In this document: one piece after another, positions 30,401-39,151 of the stretch
Layout: the number at the start of each line of letters is the position of its first letter
Position numbering within the stretch: position 1 is the stretch's first letter
The notes under the pieces: model-generated
What the model saw: the letters and a program-made list of their open reading frames with translations, nothing else
Told to the model about the DNA's origin: nothing
Databases searched by the model: none
NCBI RefSeq assembly: GCF_021917145.1
Contig: NC_061062.1
Span: 15,198,711 to 15,262,710, forward strand
DNA: 64,000 nt
Direction of reading: 5' to 3'
From: Hypomesus transpacificus
Taxonomy: Eukaryota > Chordata > Actinopteri > Osmeriformes > Osmeridae
Program-made: the position numbers and the translations under genes

Positions 30401-33400
30401 TCACATGACGTGAATGCAGCGACTCAACCAGGAACTACAGTTAGAAAGATCAACAAACCAGTGTTATCTTTCAGGTTGCCACTGTGCATTCAGACAGCGG
30501 CAGGAGCACCACATCAGAAAATCTCTCTATGAATTCTCAATGATGACCAGCGATTACCATTTGTTGTTGTAACACCTTTAACTGTACCTTTGGCTAGTAT
30601 GCACTTGTTAGACTGGGTTAGTCTGTACTGGTTTAACTTGGTTAGCATTCTATGATAAGTCTATACTCATAGGCCTTTGAACCTGTTGAATTGGGCAAAA
30701 TGCACTGGTTCAGAGTCTAGTAGTAGTGACTCTGGTTTAGTTTCTATACATTTGCTTAGATCAGCTGGTAATGCTTAGCCTGAATTTGCTATGCTGTGAG
30801 GAACAGGTTCTCTGTGCATTTCGTTTTTTTTCCGACCTGGCAGACAGGGTTCTTGTACTGGCTGAAGAGCGTCTGCAGTTTGAGGCTCTTGGCTGTGGCC
30901 AGGGCCCGGATCTGGGTGTAGGCAGTTACAGACACGGGGGAGGACTTGGACAGCAGACAGTGGAGTAGCCTCAACAGGGAGAAGGACACCAAGCTACCCT
31001 GAGCTGCCCTGGGGGAGGGAGAGGGGGGAGGAGGGGAAAGAGAGGCAGGAAGTAGGGAAGGAGGGAGGGATGGAAGGAAAGTGAGAGAAAGGGAATGGAG
31101 GGGAGAGTGAGGAAGGGAGGGAGGGAGGGAAAAAGAGAGAAGAGAGCGGAGAAAGTGAAAGAGGGAAGGAGGAAAGGCATGGAGGAGAGAAGAAAGGAGA
31201 GAGAGGGAGGAAGAGTAGGAAAGAGAACATGGTGGGGAGGGGGAGGAAGAGAATGGATAAACAGAAGGAGGGGGGAGAAGAAAAGTGAAAATCTTGTCAA
31301 ATCAAAAACAGCCCCCTACTTATGCCCGTGTGTGGATACTACCTGCCAATCTCTCCGGTGGTGAGGATGAGAGTGCTGCGTAGCTCATCATCTCTGTTAA
31401 GCTTGGCGTTTGTGAATGCCTCCTTTAGGCGACACACCAGGAGCTGAGTGGAGAAGCAGCCACACAGACACAGCCAATCAGCTGAGAGATCACCTTTCAA
31501 AAGTGTCCTGGAAAACTGTCATGGCGTCCTCACGGTCAGTCAGAACATACCTCACTGAGGAGACCCTGGTCAGGATTTGAGGATGCGTCTGCAAGTAAGA
31601 AGCGCACTGATTGGCTGAAGAGTGTTCTGATTTTTGGCTCTGGATCCTCCATCAGACCAATCAGGGCACACAGGACAGCCTGCGAGTCGCTGTCTCCGCC
31701 CCCTAGGTTCACATGCTGACAGAGGTGTGGCAGCGCTTCCACAAAAGCTAGGACACAGACCAACACACGTTACAACATACTCACAAAACCAGTATTGCAC
31801 ATTACTGAAATGATACATAAAAAATAAAATATATTATATATTATAAAATATATAAAAAATATTTATATATAGATTGAAAAAGAATGACATACTGCATGAC
31901 TGCACCCGACTACATCAAGTCTCTCCTGCAGCCTTATACCCCCACCCGCCACCCACGGTCTTCTTCTGACAATCGTCTGGTGGTCCCACCCCTCAAAAGC
32001 ACCCACTCCCAACCCATGCTCTTCTCCTGTCTGGCCCCCCAATGGTGGAATCACCTCCCCACTTCCATCAGAGACACTGACTGTCTCCTCACCTTCAAGA
32101 AAAGGCTAAAGACGCACTTTTTCCGGGAGAACAACGGTACTTAGGAATGGTTTGCTGGTCCCAATGTTAGTTTCCTCAAGGATCACAATAACTCTTGCTT
32201 AGAGACTTGTTGCTCTTATTGGATAGTGGTAAGTGATTTAACTCCTTGTACTGTCTGTGAATTATATTACTGTTGCTTGTTTTCCTACACGTACACTCTT
32301 GCACTTTTGAGGTTTATGTTGTTTAATTGTAACTTGTTTAACTACATGTTTTTGTGTTTCTTCCCATTGGCACTTATTTGCTTTTCACAGTGTATGCTTC
32401 ATGTTTTGGCTACCCACAATGTTTTTGGGGCCATCTCGTTGTTTATGATCATTGACTTATGCACTTTTGTAAAGCTCTCTCTTGGAAGTCGCTTTGGATA
32501 AAAGCGTCTGCTTAATGAATACATGTAAATGTCAAATGGAACACACACACCCTGTTTGACGCTGCAGTGTGTCTGAGGGTGGAGCAAAGGCAGGAGGGGT
32601 CTGATGACATCGGCTTTCAGGGTCACTGTTTTCCCAGTATGCTCCGTAGACAAACTGAGGCCGGAGCAGAGGATTAAAGGTAGTGTTGAGAGTTCCGTGT
32701 GGATGACAGTGAGCTGGGAACTCCCTGATTGGACACAGGTCAGTTGACCGGCTATCCTCGCGAGCTCCGCCTTCACCAGGTTAGAACTGTCGTCAAGTAT
32801 CCTCCTAGAAACAAGTATGTTGAAACGTTTACATCATTTAATCATCCTCATCTGCCTTTAGTATTGTGTGCATGTACTGTGTATGTATATTTGTGTACGT
32901 GTGAGTGTACATCTCTATATACAACTACTAATAAAGTGTGTTTGTGTGTATACAGTGACTGTGTGTATAAGTGTGGGTATATACATGGGTGTGTGTTCAC
33001 TCACAGCAGGGTGGTGTGTATGAGGTGTTGGTGACGAGCTTTCAGGTGATGCAGTAAGAGAGGGAAGGCTCTGGCGGCCCCAGCTCTCACACCCTCATGT
33101 TCACTCTGCAACGCCCGCGAGAACACACACACGCGCCACGTCTCGCACACGCCTCTCCGCAGCAGCGCTAGCAGGAACACGCACTCTGCCTGGACCTGTG
33201 GGGCTGCACGCACACACACACACTTCTATAGAAACAGCTGGTAGCTATATCTACCAACAGAGCTGATGTCTCTAGCAACATATCTGGTATATCTAGAAAC
33301 AGATGTTATCTCTATAAACAAAGCTGGTATCTCTAGAAAGAGAGCTGGTATCTTTGTGATGAGGACTTACAAAAGCAGGAGGCCAGGTTTTGAGCCAGAC

Positions 33401-33680
33401 TGGGAAGGCTTGAGGGGAATGCTGCGCTCTGATAGGCCGGGGAAGACGCTTGCTCCCACACCCAGGGGAGGGACAGCAGTGCACAAACACTCTGCTGCAG
33501 GCTCTCCTTCTCTGGGGTGTTCACTGGACAGAGGGAGAGAGAAGTGGGGGAGAGAGAGAGAGGGAGAGAGAGAGACAGGCAGAGAGAGAGAGAGGCAGAG
33601 AGAGAGAGAGGCAGAGAGAGAGAGAGGCAGAGAGAGAGAGAGAGAGGCAGAGAGAGAGAGAGGCAGAGAGAGAGAGAGAG

Positions 33681-33777
<97 letters not shown>

Positions 33778-36700
33778 TAGAGAGAGAACAAGGGCATTAG
33801 TGAGAGAAGCGGATAGAGAGATAAAGTGTGTGTGAATGTACGTGTGTGTGAATGTATGTGTGTATGTGTGCTTTCCTCTTACTGGTTAGATAGAGGATGG
33901 AATCCAAGACCCTGACTGTGAGCTGGAAGGCAGGCTGCATGTGAGGGGAACCAGTCCTCATGGCTGTCAAGATGGACTGGCAGGTCTGCAGGGTCTGGCC
34001 CAGAGTGTCAGCTGACACCCAGAGGAGGGGGCAGGGGCTGGGGGGGAACACAGCAGGACAGGAGAAGAGGTACAGTAAGTGAAAAGTTGCGGGTATCCTA
34101 TTAAGGGTGTGTGTGGGTTGGGGAGGGTGGGTTTACACGAGAGAATTTGTGTGTGTTAGGGTTGGACAATCTGACACTGGTAATTTGGCTGAAACCATTG
34201 CGGTGTATTTTTCTCGCCGGTATATTGCAGATTTAAAGTCCTTTGTTTTGGATATTTAAATGGAAATATATGATATTTTGTATACGTATTTTCTTTTGCA
34301 AATCGAAACACTGTTTTGAGTAACTGATCAGATACGTTTTTGGATCAGCAAAAAAAGAGACAAATTTGACTTTGCTTTCCATTTATTTGAATATTATTAT
34401 GAGACTTAAATGATGCACAAGGTTTTCAAGTTCTTACAGTCCTCCACTACCATCACTGTCAATGCTTTAATACCTCTGTATATTATAATCTTAAATATTA
34501 TTATCGCAAGCATCCTGGAAGCAACCAAAAATCCTCTGCGACTTGCTTGTTCTGTCAGCAGATCCACAATAACATGCACACTTAAGTCCTAGGTTACTGT
34601 AAGTGGTCGGAGCTAATTCGCACAAGATTTAGGACATTTCAGGGATCCGTACACATCAAGGATCAACTGTGCTCAGTTATACCACCACCACCAATTGAAG
34701 CAGTGATGGCTGTCAATAAGAAAATGTGCTCCTATCATCCAACCCTAGTGTGTGTCTGTTGTAAAAGAGTGTGTGTGTGTGTGAGAGAGAGAGACCTGGT
34801 GGGAGAGTAGCAGAGGCCTGCAAGGTGTAGAATGAGTCCCAAGCCCTGCAGGGTGTTGAGGGTGGTCTGGGGGTCAGGGTCAAGTTCAGCATCAAGGTCA
34901 GGGTCCAGAGAGGTCAGCAGCTCCTGCAGTCTGCTGCTGACAGCTGCCCACACGTCGCTCCGCACACACATGTCCACCTCTCTGGAAACACACACACCCA
35001 CCATTAGGTCTGCATAAAATGAAGGGGGGAGAAGACACATATGACGCTGAACCTGAAACGGTGCTACAGTCACAGTTTACACAGTGAGAACTTTTCGCAT
35101 GATTGTCTGACCTTTGACCTGTGGTCAACGTGCAGACAGGTAACCTACGTCTGGGGGGCTTTGGAGATCCTGGGTCTCTTGGCAACGGTCTCCCCCTCCT
35201 CCCTGTCCGGCGTCACAATGGCAACCTCGGCTTTCAGAGCGGCGTGGAGAAACCCCTCAACGCACTGCAACATTCAGGAGCGGGTGTGAAACGCCTAGAC
35301 ATGCAGTGTGTGTGTGTGACACAAAGTGTATGTGTGTGTGTACTTACCTCAGCCTGTGTCTCGGTGCCGATACTTTGCGTGAGAGCTCTGCAGACTTCCA
35401 CACACCTCTGTTTCCTCAGGGCCGGGGCGCTCTCGTATCCAGGGGCGACAGAGAGCAGGAAACCGAAGAGCAGACACAGTGATTGGCTGATCTCGGCACC
35501 GAGCCCCACCCTCTTCCCCCCTAACACACACACTCGCTCCAACAGTAGAGCCAGGTGAGCACGCTCAAAGCACGGGACTGTGTATGCGGGGTCAAGAGTG
35601 TGGAAGCCCTCTACAGGTCTGAAAATGCAGCTTGTCAATTTGAGAAGTTCTCCGCCATAGGGTTGCTGTTCTACTGGTGGGTGTGAGAGTTTGTGGAAGT
35701 GTGTGTGCAGCACATGAAGGAATGCTGTAAAGAACTCCTGGCCCCGCCTCTTGGGAAATCCCCCAAGCTCCACCAATGTCCTCAGCATCACCATGGTGAC
35801 CCTCCTCAGCCTGACCGTGCCATTGGCCAGGACAGAGCAGGCCGTGTCCCAAGCCACGCCCACGTCACGATGAGACGTGACACCCCTCAGGATGTCGGTC
35901 AGAACGTCTAGTGTCACGGCAACCAGGGTCTCCATGGCAGCGGGGCCTGAGAGGAGGAGGGGCGAGGGGATGAGGTAGGCGGAGGCGTCATGAGGAGACA
36001 CGGAGAAGCGCTGTAGCGTCGCAGGCCACAGGGTGTGTGTATTTGTTCCGGAGAAAGGTGTGTGTTTCCCAGCCGTGAGTCTGTGTGTGGTGAGAATGTT
36101 GCCAAGGTCCTCGGCCAATCCCAGTAGCTCCTGTGCGAGGGAGCTGAAGGTGATTGGAGCTCGGGTTCGGAGCGTGTGCAGTAGGGAGCAGAGCACAGCG
36201 GTGATGTGTCCGTGGATGACATTACAGTCTGGGGCTGCCGCCACTCTCAGGAGTCTGCTGACAACCCACCTGCTGAATTCTGGAGTAGAAGAGAAAACAG
36301 AGGAGAGGAGGGGAGGTGAAGAGAAGAGGAAAGGGGGAGAAAGGATGGAGACAGGAGAAGAGAGATAAATAGAAGCAAAAAGAGGAGGATGGAGAGAGAA
36401 GTAGGGGAAATGGAGAGGAGGGGAGAGAGGAGAGGGGTGGGATAGACGATGGAGAGAGAAGGGGAGCAGAAAGAGGAGGATGGAGAGGAGATAGAACAGA
36501 GGAAATTGAGAGAAGAGGAAAGAGAAAAAGGAATGAAGAGCAGTAAAAGAATGGAGAGGAAAGAGGGAGAGAAATTAACTATGTATCCATGACTACATTA
36601 ACAAAAATACTATCATGTCTGTCAGATGGGTTCTTTACCGACACTGCTCTTCTCAGAGTCCTTATAATGAACAGGATGACAGGCAGGGTTAACGAACATC

Positions 36701-37211
36701 AAGGAAGAAGACTTTATAATATGCTGTACGAAGTCTAGCAGCATTACACACGCCGGCTCCGAGCTGGACTTCTTACTTAACTCCAAGGCCACTGCAATGA
36801 ATACACACACCGTTTGAATTCGAGTCTATTACAATACAATACCATGTTCCAATTTCCAGGACATAAAACGTGACTGTTCACCTACCGACGTTAACGTCTG
36901 TCAGTATCCTGTCTATAAACTGACACAGTATCTGCCGTGGTTTCTGGACGACCATATTGTATTCCGCTGCGTTGGCACTGTAAAGTATCACACACTATTT
37001 ATTGTATTTACAACAACGTGTAGGATTTTCCACTACTTGGTTTTCTAGAGGATCATCTAGTTTGTATAAATGTTTACTTGTATTGTTATGACCGTACTGT
37101 AGATGCGAACCCGGTTAGCTTAGCTCTCTTTGAGCTATCGAGGCTTAAAACTCACCTCGCAAGCTCTTGAAGAGCAGGTATCATAGCAGACATTTCCAAA
37201 CCCTCCATCAT
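7032..37211 (-). CDS. atr: ATR serine/threonine checkpoint kinase (PIKK family)
   Basis: ATR senses RPA-coated single-stranded DNA with its partner ATRIP and phosphorylates CHK1 in the nucleus. I traced 48 coding exons, consistent in phase throughout: 37211-37156, 36977-36886, 36791-36639, 36279-35348, 35264-35149, 34981-34796, 34037-33883, 33523-33371, 33203-33005, 32804-32551, 31747-31551, 31443-31343, 31008-30837, 30434-30279, 30114-29920, 29750-29655, 29548-29459, 29318-29223, 29072-28942, 28716-28573, 28339-28246, 28080-27955, 24222-24016, 23625-23512, 23432-23317, 21356-21236, 19737-19600, 19143-18981, 18694-18528, 18443-18279, 17953-17862, 17768-17677, 17553-17376, 17206-17021, 16188-16029, 15760-15581, 12346-12204, 11661-11564, 11385-11156, 10919-10785, 10480-10280, 10000-9857, 9750-9600, 9509-9356, 8677-8524, 8340-8189, 7671-7563, 7205-7032. 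The total is about 2605 residues (human 2644). The order is HEAT repeats, FAT, kinase with GDRHGEN (Asp about 2435) and VDFN (Asp about 2454), then FATC ending MYLGWGPYL. Intron 22 appears to use a GC donor. The start is the first of two tandem ATGs. Confidence 0.97.
7201..7470. repeat. GA-rich polypurine tract in the last atr intron
   Basis: Runs of gagaga, gggg and aggtagagagag directly upstream (in gene direction) of the final atr exon. On the transcript this is pyrimidine-rich and probably serves as an over-long polypyrimidine tract. Open frames across it are artefacts. Confidence 0.85.
7770..7830 (+). repeat. tRNA-derived SINE head, degenerate
   Basis: tggctcaatgg resembles a tRNA A box, followed by agagcatttgaccgcaggc. 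The same motif occurs with a better B box at 39494. The B box here is decayed. It lies in the intron before the penultimate atr exon. Confidence 0.45.
8698..8960 (-). repeat. Interspersed repeat shared with 13325-13520
   Basis: The segment ccatgaaagtttgcacagac and its flank (ggaatttg, then tttggcagga) recur almost unchanged at about 13340-13382, which shows dispersed-repeat origin. Read on the minus strand it looks like the 3' tail of a LINE or SINE. The family is not identified. Confidence 0.5.
12204..12346 (-). other. atr: atr exon 37, with an upstream copy of its 5' edge at about 11770
   Basis: This exon encodes [20 protein letters not shown] and onward, part of the FAT domain. About 32 bp spanning its 3' splice site (gcaggcttgtaacatcctgg and flank) occur again at about 11770-11802 with two or three mismatches, in the next intron. 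The copy looks like a small segmental duplication that left a dead pseudo-acceptor. Confidence 0.75.
12533..13293 (+). mobile_element. Non-autonomous hAT transposon (761 bp) with BED-finger relic and perfect 8-bp TSD
   Basis: The ends tagtgctgtc and gacagcacta are inverted. Flanking direct repeats gtttttag at 12525-12532 and 13294-13301 form a perfect 8-bp target duplication, the hAT hallmark. Subterminal sequence is rich in cgattaatcgcgattaa. Inside, a plus frame near 12940-13060 reads [20 protein letters not shown] followed by MAKH, a BED-type finger derived from the autonomous transposase. The catalytic part is missing, so it moved in trans. It lies in atr intron 36. Confidence 0.85.
13325..13520 (-). 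repeat. Interspersed repeat, second copy (compare 8698-8960)
   Basis: It shares the ccatgaaagtttgcacagac segment and the tttggcagga that follows with the copy near 8730. It abuts the hAT element in atr intron 36 and turns into AT-rich sequence to the right. Confidence 0.5.
13570..14290 (+). mobile_element. 5'-truncated Tc1-like transposon
   Basis: A plus frame of 163 codons (13617-14108) carries the C-terminal Tc1 catalytic half: [17 protein letters not shown], then [15 protein letters not shown], then [18 protein letters not shown], i.e. the second Asp and the Glu of the DD34E triad. A frame change near 14107 separates it from the usual KAKGGHTKY end. The right terminus resembles caaacctttgcacagtactg near 14270-14289. 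The left half, with the DNA-binding domain and first Asp, is gone. It is an inactive relic of a different Tc1 family from the 21607 copy. Confidence 0.8.
14291..15580. other. AT-rich atr intron 36 sequence, no gene seen
   Basis: The stretch lies between the Tc1 relic and atr exon 36. I see only AT-rich sequence and short degenerate repeats; no exon has homology or phase support here. Confidence 0.5.
16456..16787 (+). mobile_element. MITE-like DNA element with tacggtaa-type ends, split by a (ctaa)n microsatellite
   Basis: The right end reads ccttatagtccgaaaattac followed by ggta. The left end is an inverted version (gccgtaa ... ctataagccgcgcc) interrupted by about ten ctaa-like repeats. Internal copies of gcggcttatataacggtgcg occur near 16548 and 16742. 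It is a well-spread fish repeat type; I do not assign the superfamily. It lies in atr intron 34. Confidence 0.65.
18085..18245 (+). mobile_element. Probable decayed relative of the hAT element at 12533
   Basis: gttgtcaaagttaatac, aacgggttagcgcaaactaacg and gcgattaatgtcgatc echo the ends of the 12533-13293 element in the same order over only about 160 bp. No target duplication could be confirmed. Confidence 0.4.
19824..19863. repeat. Perfect 17-bp inverted repeat with 6-bp loop, bordered by TTAA
   Basis: ttaaaggcagggtaggt (19824-19840) is followed after caactt by its exact reverse complement (19847-19863). Both outer ends are TTAA, the piggyBac target. It looks like an extreme deletion derivative of a transposon, terminal repeats only. 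It lies in atr intron 26. Confidence 0.75.
20319..21190 (-). mobile_element. PIF/Harbinger-type element (872 bp) with MADF-domain relic and TTA target duplication
   Basis: The ends cgcctgggacacactggctg and its reverse complement form terminal inverted repeats, continued by imperfect gcgaagcgcctggaagcgc. TTA flanks both sides (20316-20318, 21191-21193), the usual Harbinger target duplication. A minus-strand frame (about 20428-20650) encodes [29 protein letters not shown] and [10 protein letters not shown], which matches a MADF domain, the DNA-binding partner protein carried by Harbinger elements. No DDE transposase is left. It sits in atr intron 26, 46 bp from exon 26. Confidence 0.82.
21415..21604 (+). 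repeat. Minisatellite of about 60 bp units (tatatatgactgtgagtcac type)
   Basis: At least three units containing atatatgactgtgagtcact followed by a GT-rich tail lie between atr exon 26 and the Tc1 element. One further unit (atgactgtaagtcactgggt) continues on the far side of the transposon at 23270, so the transposon landed inside this array. Confidence 0.8.
21607..23267 (+). mobile_element. Near-intact Tc1-like transposon, copy 1 (1661 bp), one nonsense codon
   Basis: It is flanked by TA (21605-21606, 23268-23269). Terminal inverted repeats of about 215 bp begin cagtgccctccaaaagtatt, and each holds a second internal direct copy of caaaagtattggaaca (21813 region and 23046 region), the IR/DR layout of Sleeping Beauty-type elements. 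A transposase frame runs from ATG 21976 to TAA 23011-23013, 345 codons plus stop. It has paired N-terminal helix-turn-helix motifs, an RRTGRPRKT hinge, WTDET (first Asp), [11 protein letters not shown] (second Asp) and [11 protein letters not shown] (Glu, DD34E). One TAA at 22384-22386 interrupts it. It lies in atr intron 25, opposite to atr transcription. Confidence 0.96.
23790..23935 (+). repeat. tRNA-derived SINE-like fragment
   Basis: gagaccgggttcaattcttg resembles a tRNA B box, preceded by ggctaacgccgtaatgtagg and followed by an unrelated C/T-rich body. The A box is weak. It lies in atr intron 23. Confidence 0.45.
24016..24222 (-). other. atr: atr exon 23 with an in-frame CA-repeat
   Basis: This exon encodes [20 protein letters not shown], then [18 protein letters not shown], matching vertebrate ATR well. 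It then reads [14 protein letters not shown], where a (CA)n run is translated as His-Thr repeats. Both splice sites keep phase 0, so the microsatellite is within the reading frame and not an intron remnant. Confidence 0.85.
24349..25490. mobile_element. Possible DNA-transposon remnant with cgaatat-type ends
   Basis: cgaatatccggataatcttt at 24402 and tcgaatatctgttgaatatc at 25453 resemble subterminal motifs of BED-type hAT repeats in fish. Internally I see only repeated gaatttgagRattataggt segments (25048, 25180) and no coding frame. Boundaries are guesses. Confidence 0.3.
26303..27025 (+). mobile_element. Candidate solo LTR of an endogenous retrovirus-like element
   Basis: The stretch starts TG and ends CA, with an LTR-like promoter and terminator order: tataaata near 26876, a gcctcggacacactcaggct segment as possible transcript start, and aataaa at 26956-26961. 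No gag, pol or env frame is present, which fits a solo LTR. The target duplication is not clear, so the call rests on layout alone. It lies in atr intron 22. Confidence 0.4.
27080..27722 (+). mobile_element. 3' half of another Tc1-like transposon
   Basis: An open frame from about 27087 reads [20 protein letters not shown], then [15 protein letters not shown], then [19 protein letters not shown]: the second Asp and Glu region of a Tc1 transposase. It is followed by a frame change and a right terminal repeat ending ttttcccctcactgaatg. The 5' part is missing. It is a third distinct Tc1 lineage in the atr introns. Confidence 0.8.
27724..27953. repeat. (GT)n-rich microsatellite block
   Basis: Long runs of gtgtgtgt mixed with gcatgc and gtatgt lie directly after the GC donor of atr exon 22. 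Cys/Val frames here are artefacts. Confidence 0.9.
28090..28236. repeat. (ATC/ATT)n trinucleotide microsatellite
   Basis: Mixed atc/att triplets (catcattatcatcattatc type) over about 145 bp fill the short intron between atr exons 21 and 22. The frames that read as poly-His, poly-Ile or poly-Met are repeat translations. Confidence 0.9.
29844..29940 (-). repeat. 40-bp tandem duplication across the 5' splice site of atr exon 15
   Basis: Two full 40-bp units (29844-29883, 29884-29923), plus the start of a third that runs into exon 15, share aggtagtggaagg and atgtgatacctgg. Each full unit contains the exon end and its GTATCA donor, so a second identical donor lies 40 nt downstream of the one at exon end 29920. 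Use of the second donor would shift the frame. Confidence 0.8.
31011..31290. repeat. Polypurine GGGA/GAGA tract in atr intron 12
   Basis: About 280 bp of almost pure purine on the plus strand, directly upstream (in gene direction) of exon 13. Ser/Leu/Pro frames on the minus strand are artefacts. Confidence 0.88.
31870..32535 (+). mobile_element. 3' end of an L2/CR1-type LINE
   Basis: A plus frame (31884-32144) reads [10 protein letters not shown], then [18 protein letters not shown], then [17 protein letters not shown], the C-terminal tail typical of L2/CR1-clade reverse transcriptases. It is followed by a 3' UTR ending gtcgctttggataaaagcgt and a tgtaaat tail. The 5' part is missing, as is usual for LINE insertions. 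It lies in atr intron 10. Confidence 0.75.
33530..33790. repeat. (GA)n polypurine microsatellite, about 260 bp
   Basis: Gaga runs with regular gagaggcaga interruptions end in an almost pure (ga) stretch over 33670-33770. It lies in atr intron 7, just before exon 8 in gene direction. Mirror symmetry would allow triplex (H-DNA) formation. Frames reading Arg/Glu or Ser/Leu repeats are artefacts. Confidence 0.93.
36290..36560. repeat. Polypurine tract in atr intron 3
   Basis: gagaggagggga-type low-complexity sequence between atr exons 3 and 4. Confidence 0.85.
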
Positions 37212-38160
37212 TACACCAGGGATATTGAGGAAAGCACAACAATAACACCACGTTATTCAAATAAATCAGTGCTGCCAAACAGTGTTGAGAAATGTTAAGC
37301 TCCCGTCTTTCGAAAACTTTCGCTCGAAAGTGACGTTGTTTGGGTATGGTGAAGTCCCAGGTTCAATCTTCATCCGCACCCGCAAGACAAAAGGCGTCCT
37401 CTAGCGGTCAAGATGTTAAGATAGTTCTCATATGGGATCAAAACAGGGGCAATTATATTTTGCACGTGGAAAACAATTTAGCATCTATAGAAAAGTTTTG
37501 CATCTGTTAAAAAGATTTTGCCGAAAATATGTTGCATAGGCAAAACGCTTTGACACATGCACAACATATTTCCATAGATACCAAACTTTTTCACAGATGC
37601 AATTTTTTTTTCTACGGATAATAAACCTTTTCACTCATACAAAATATATTTGTCCCTTGTTTTATCCCACACTCTCATGAGGTTATCACATCACTAGTGG
37701 CAAAAGTATATTCTCAACACTGTCACTGAGCAACTGCAAGAAATAATGGCAATGGAGAAATTCATTTTTGGGTGAATCAGTTTAATAATATAAGTGATAC
37801 ATAACATTACTGGAGTGTTAGAGTAAGAGCAGGTGTGTGCGCACATTTAGCAAATAGCCTGTCGGTGACATTTGGAGGAAGGTGCAACATTTCTTCTATG
37901 TCAATAGATGGAATATTTATACATTTAACAGCTTTTTAAATTATTGATCATAAATGGACATAATCACATATGTACTGTATACATAGTTAATAGATAAACA
38001 AAGTAAGAGAGACAAGAAGATAGAAAGAAAGAGATAGAAAGAGATAATGAAAAAAGACAGAGAGCCAATAAGGATGGAGGGAGAAAAAGTGCTCAGTCGT
38101 AGAGTAGACCTAACCTTTAAAATAAAATAAAATCCACCTTTAGACTTTAGTCACATGGTG
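37212..38160. other. atr promoter region and pls1/atr intergenic spacer
   Basis: The spacer lies between the atr start codon and the pls1 polyadenylation signal. Apart from the foldback MITE (37430-37675) and AT-rich sequence I see no exon. An inverted tttcgaaaactttcgctcga motif lies at 37309-37328, about 100 bp upstream of the atr start. No TATA box stands out. Confidence 0.5.
37430..37675. mobile_element. Palindromic (foldback) MITE about 240 bp
   Basis: The left arm tgggatcaaaacaggggcaa ... gcatctgttaaaaagatttt and the right arm, read in reverse complement (tgggataaaacaagggacaa ... gcatctgtgaaaaagtttgg), match over more than 100 bp with mismatches. Both meet around an aatatgttg centre. 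No protein frame. No clear target duplication. It lies about 220 bp upstream of the atr start codon. Confidence 0.7.
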
Positions 38161-38166
38161 TTTATT
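38161..38166 (-). terminator. pls1: pls1 polyadenylation signal
   Basis: AATAAA on the minus strand, 75 nt past the pls1 stop codon. This would give a very short 3' UTR. Confidence 0.6.
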
Positions 38167-38240
38167 ACTAAAAAGAGAAGTTTCAGATAGATAGGCCTGA
38201 GTGGCTAGGGTGGGGCTGCCAGTGAGTCAGTGCATGTCGC

Positions 38241-39114
38241 TTAGCGGTCTGCCTTCTTTAGGCCACGCCCCATGAGGCAGGCAAACACTGTCAATACCAT
38301 CTTAGGTTTCACCTCCACCAGGTCTTCAGGCAGGGCGTAAACACGTGCTCCAATCTTACGGGCCACAGAGATTGCATACCTGGGGGTGGTAGGAGGAGGA
38401 GAAGAGAGAGAGAGGGGGGGGGGGGAGAGAAAAGAGAGAGAGAGAAAGAGAGAGCGAGAGAAAGAGAGACAGATAGAGAGAGAACAAGGTTTAAAGGAAG
38501 GGGAGTTTAAGTTTAACGTTAAAGGCAAAATCTAACGAGTTTAAGTGGTCTGGATCTGAGGTAGTGTTAAGGGTAAGAGGTTAAAAGGTAAAAGGTTGTT
38601 TACTTGGCATTGTTGAGTTTATCGTCATTGCTCAGCTCTCCATTCTCTCCTCTTTTCACCATCTCCTGCTTGACGGCGTTTGCAGCGATGGTGTCAATCA
38701 GGTCCAGCACTGGCAGACTGGTACTGATTCTCTTGTCCTGCAGGGGAGAAGAAATGGGTTTACCGTAACAGTCACACACATATTATCACACATATATTCT
38801 GTACATACACATGCATTCAGCATATCAAGACACATATGCCCACACCTTAAAGCTGCTAATCTGAGTGTCTTTTCGTCCTTCAGTGAGGGTGGAGTTGACC
38901 CAGCCAAGGATGACCTGGTCTCCAACCTTCTCTCCATCCCCCAAGTCTGACAACACCTGCACTGTGTACCTAATAGAGGAGAGGGAGAAGATGAAGGGAG
39001 AGGAGAAAAGAGGAGAGGAGAGGGAGAAGAGGAGGGGAGAGGAGAGACAGAAACAGAAACAGAGAGTCCGAGTCGGACAGAGACAGAGTCAGAGAGAAAG
39101 AGAGAGACAGAGAC

Positions 39115-39151
<37 letters not shown>

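Noticed and set aside
33266..33835. Arg/Glu repeat frame on plus and Ser/Leu frame on minus
   Set aside because: Both read the same (GA)n microsatellite.
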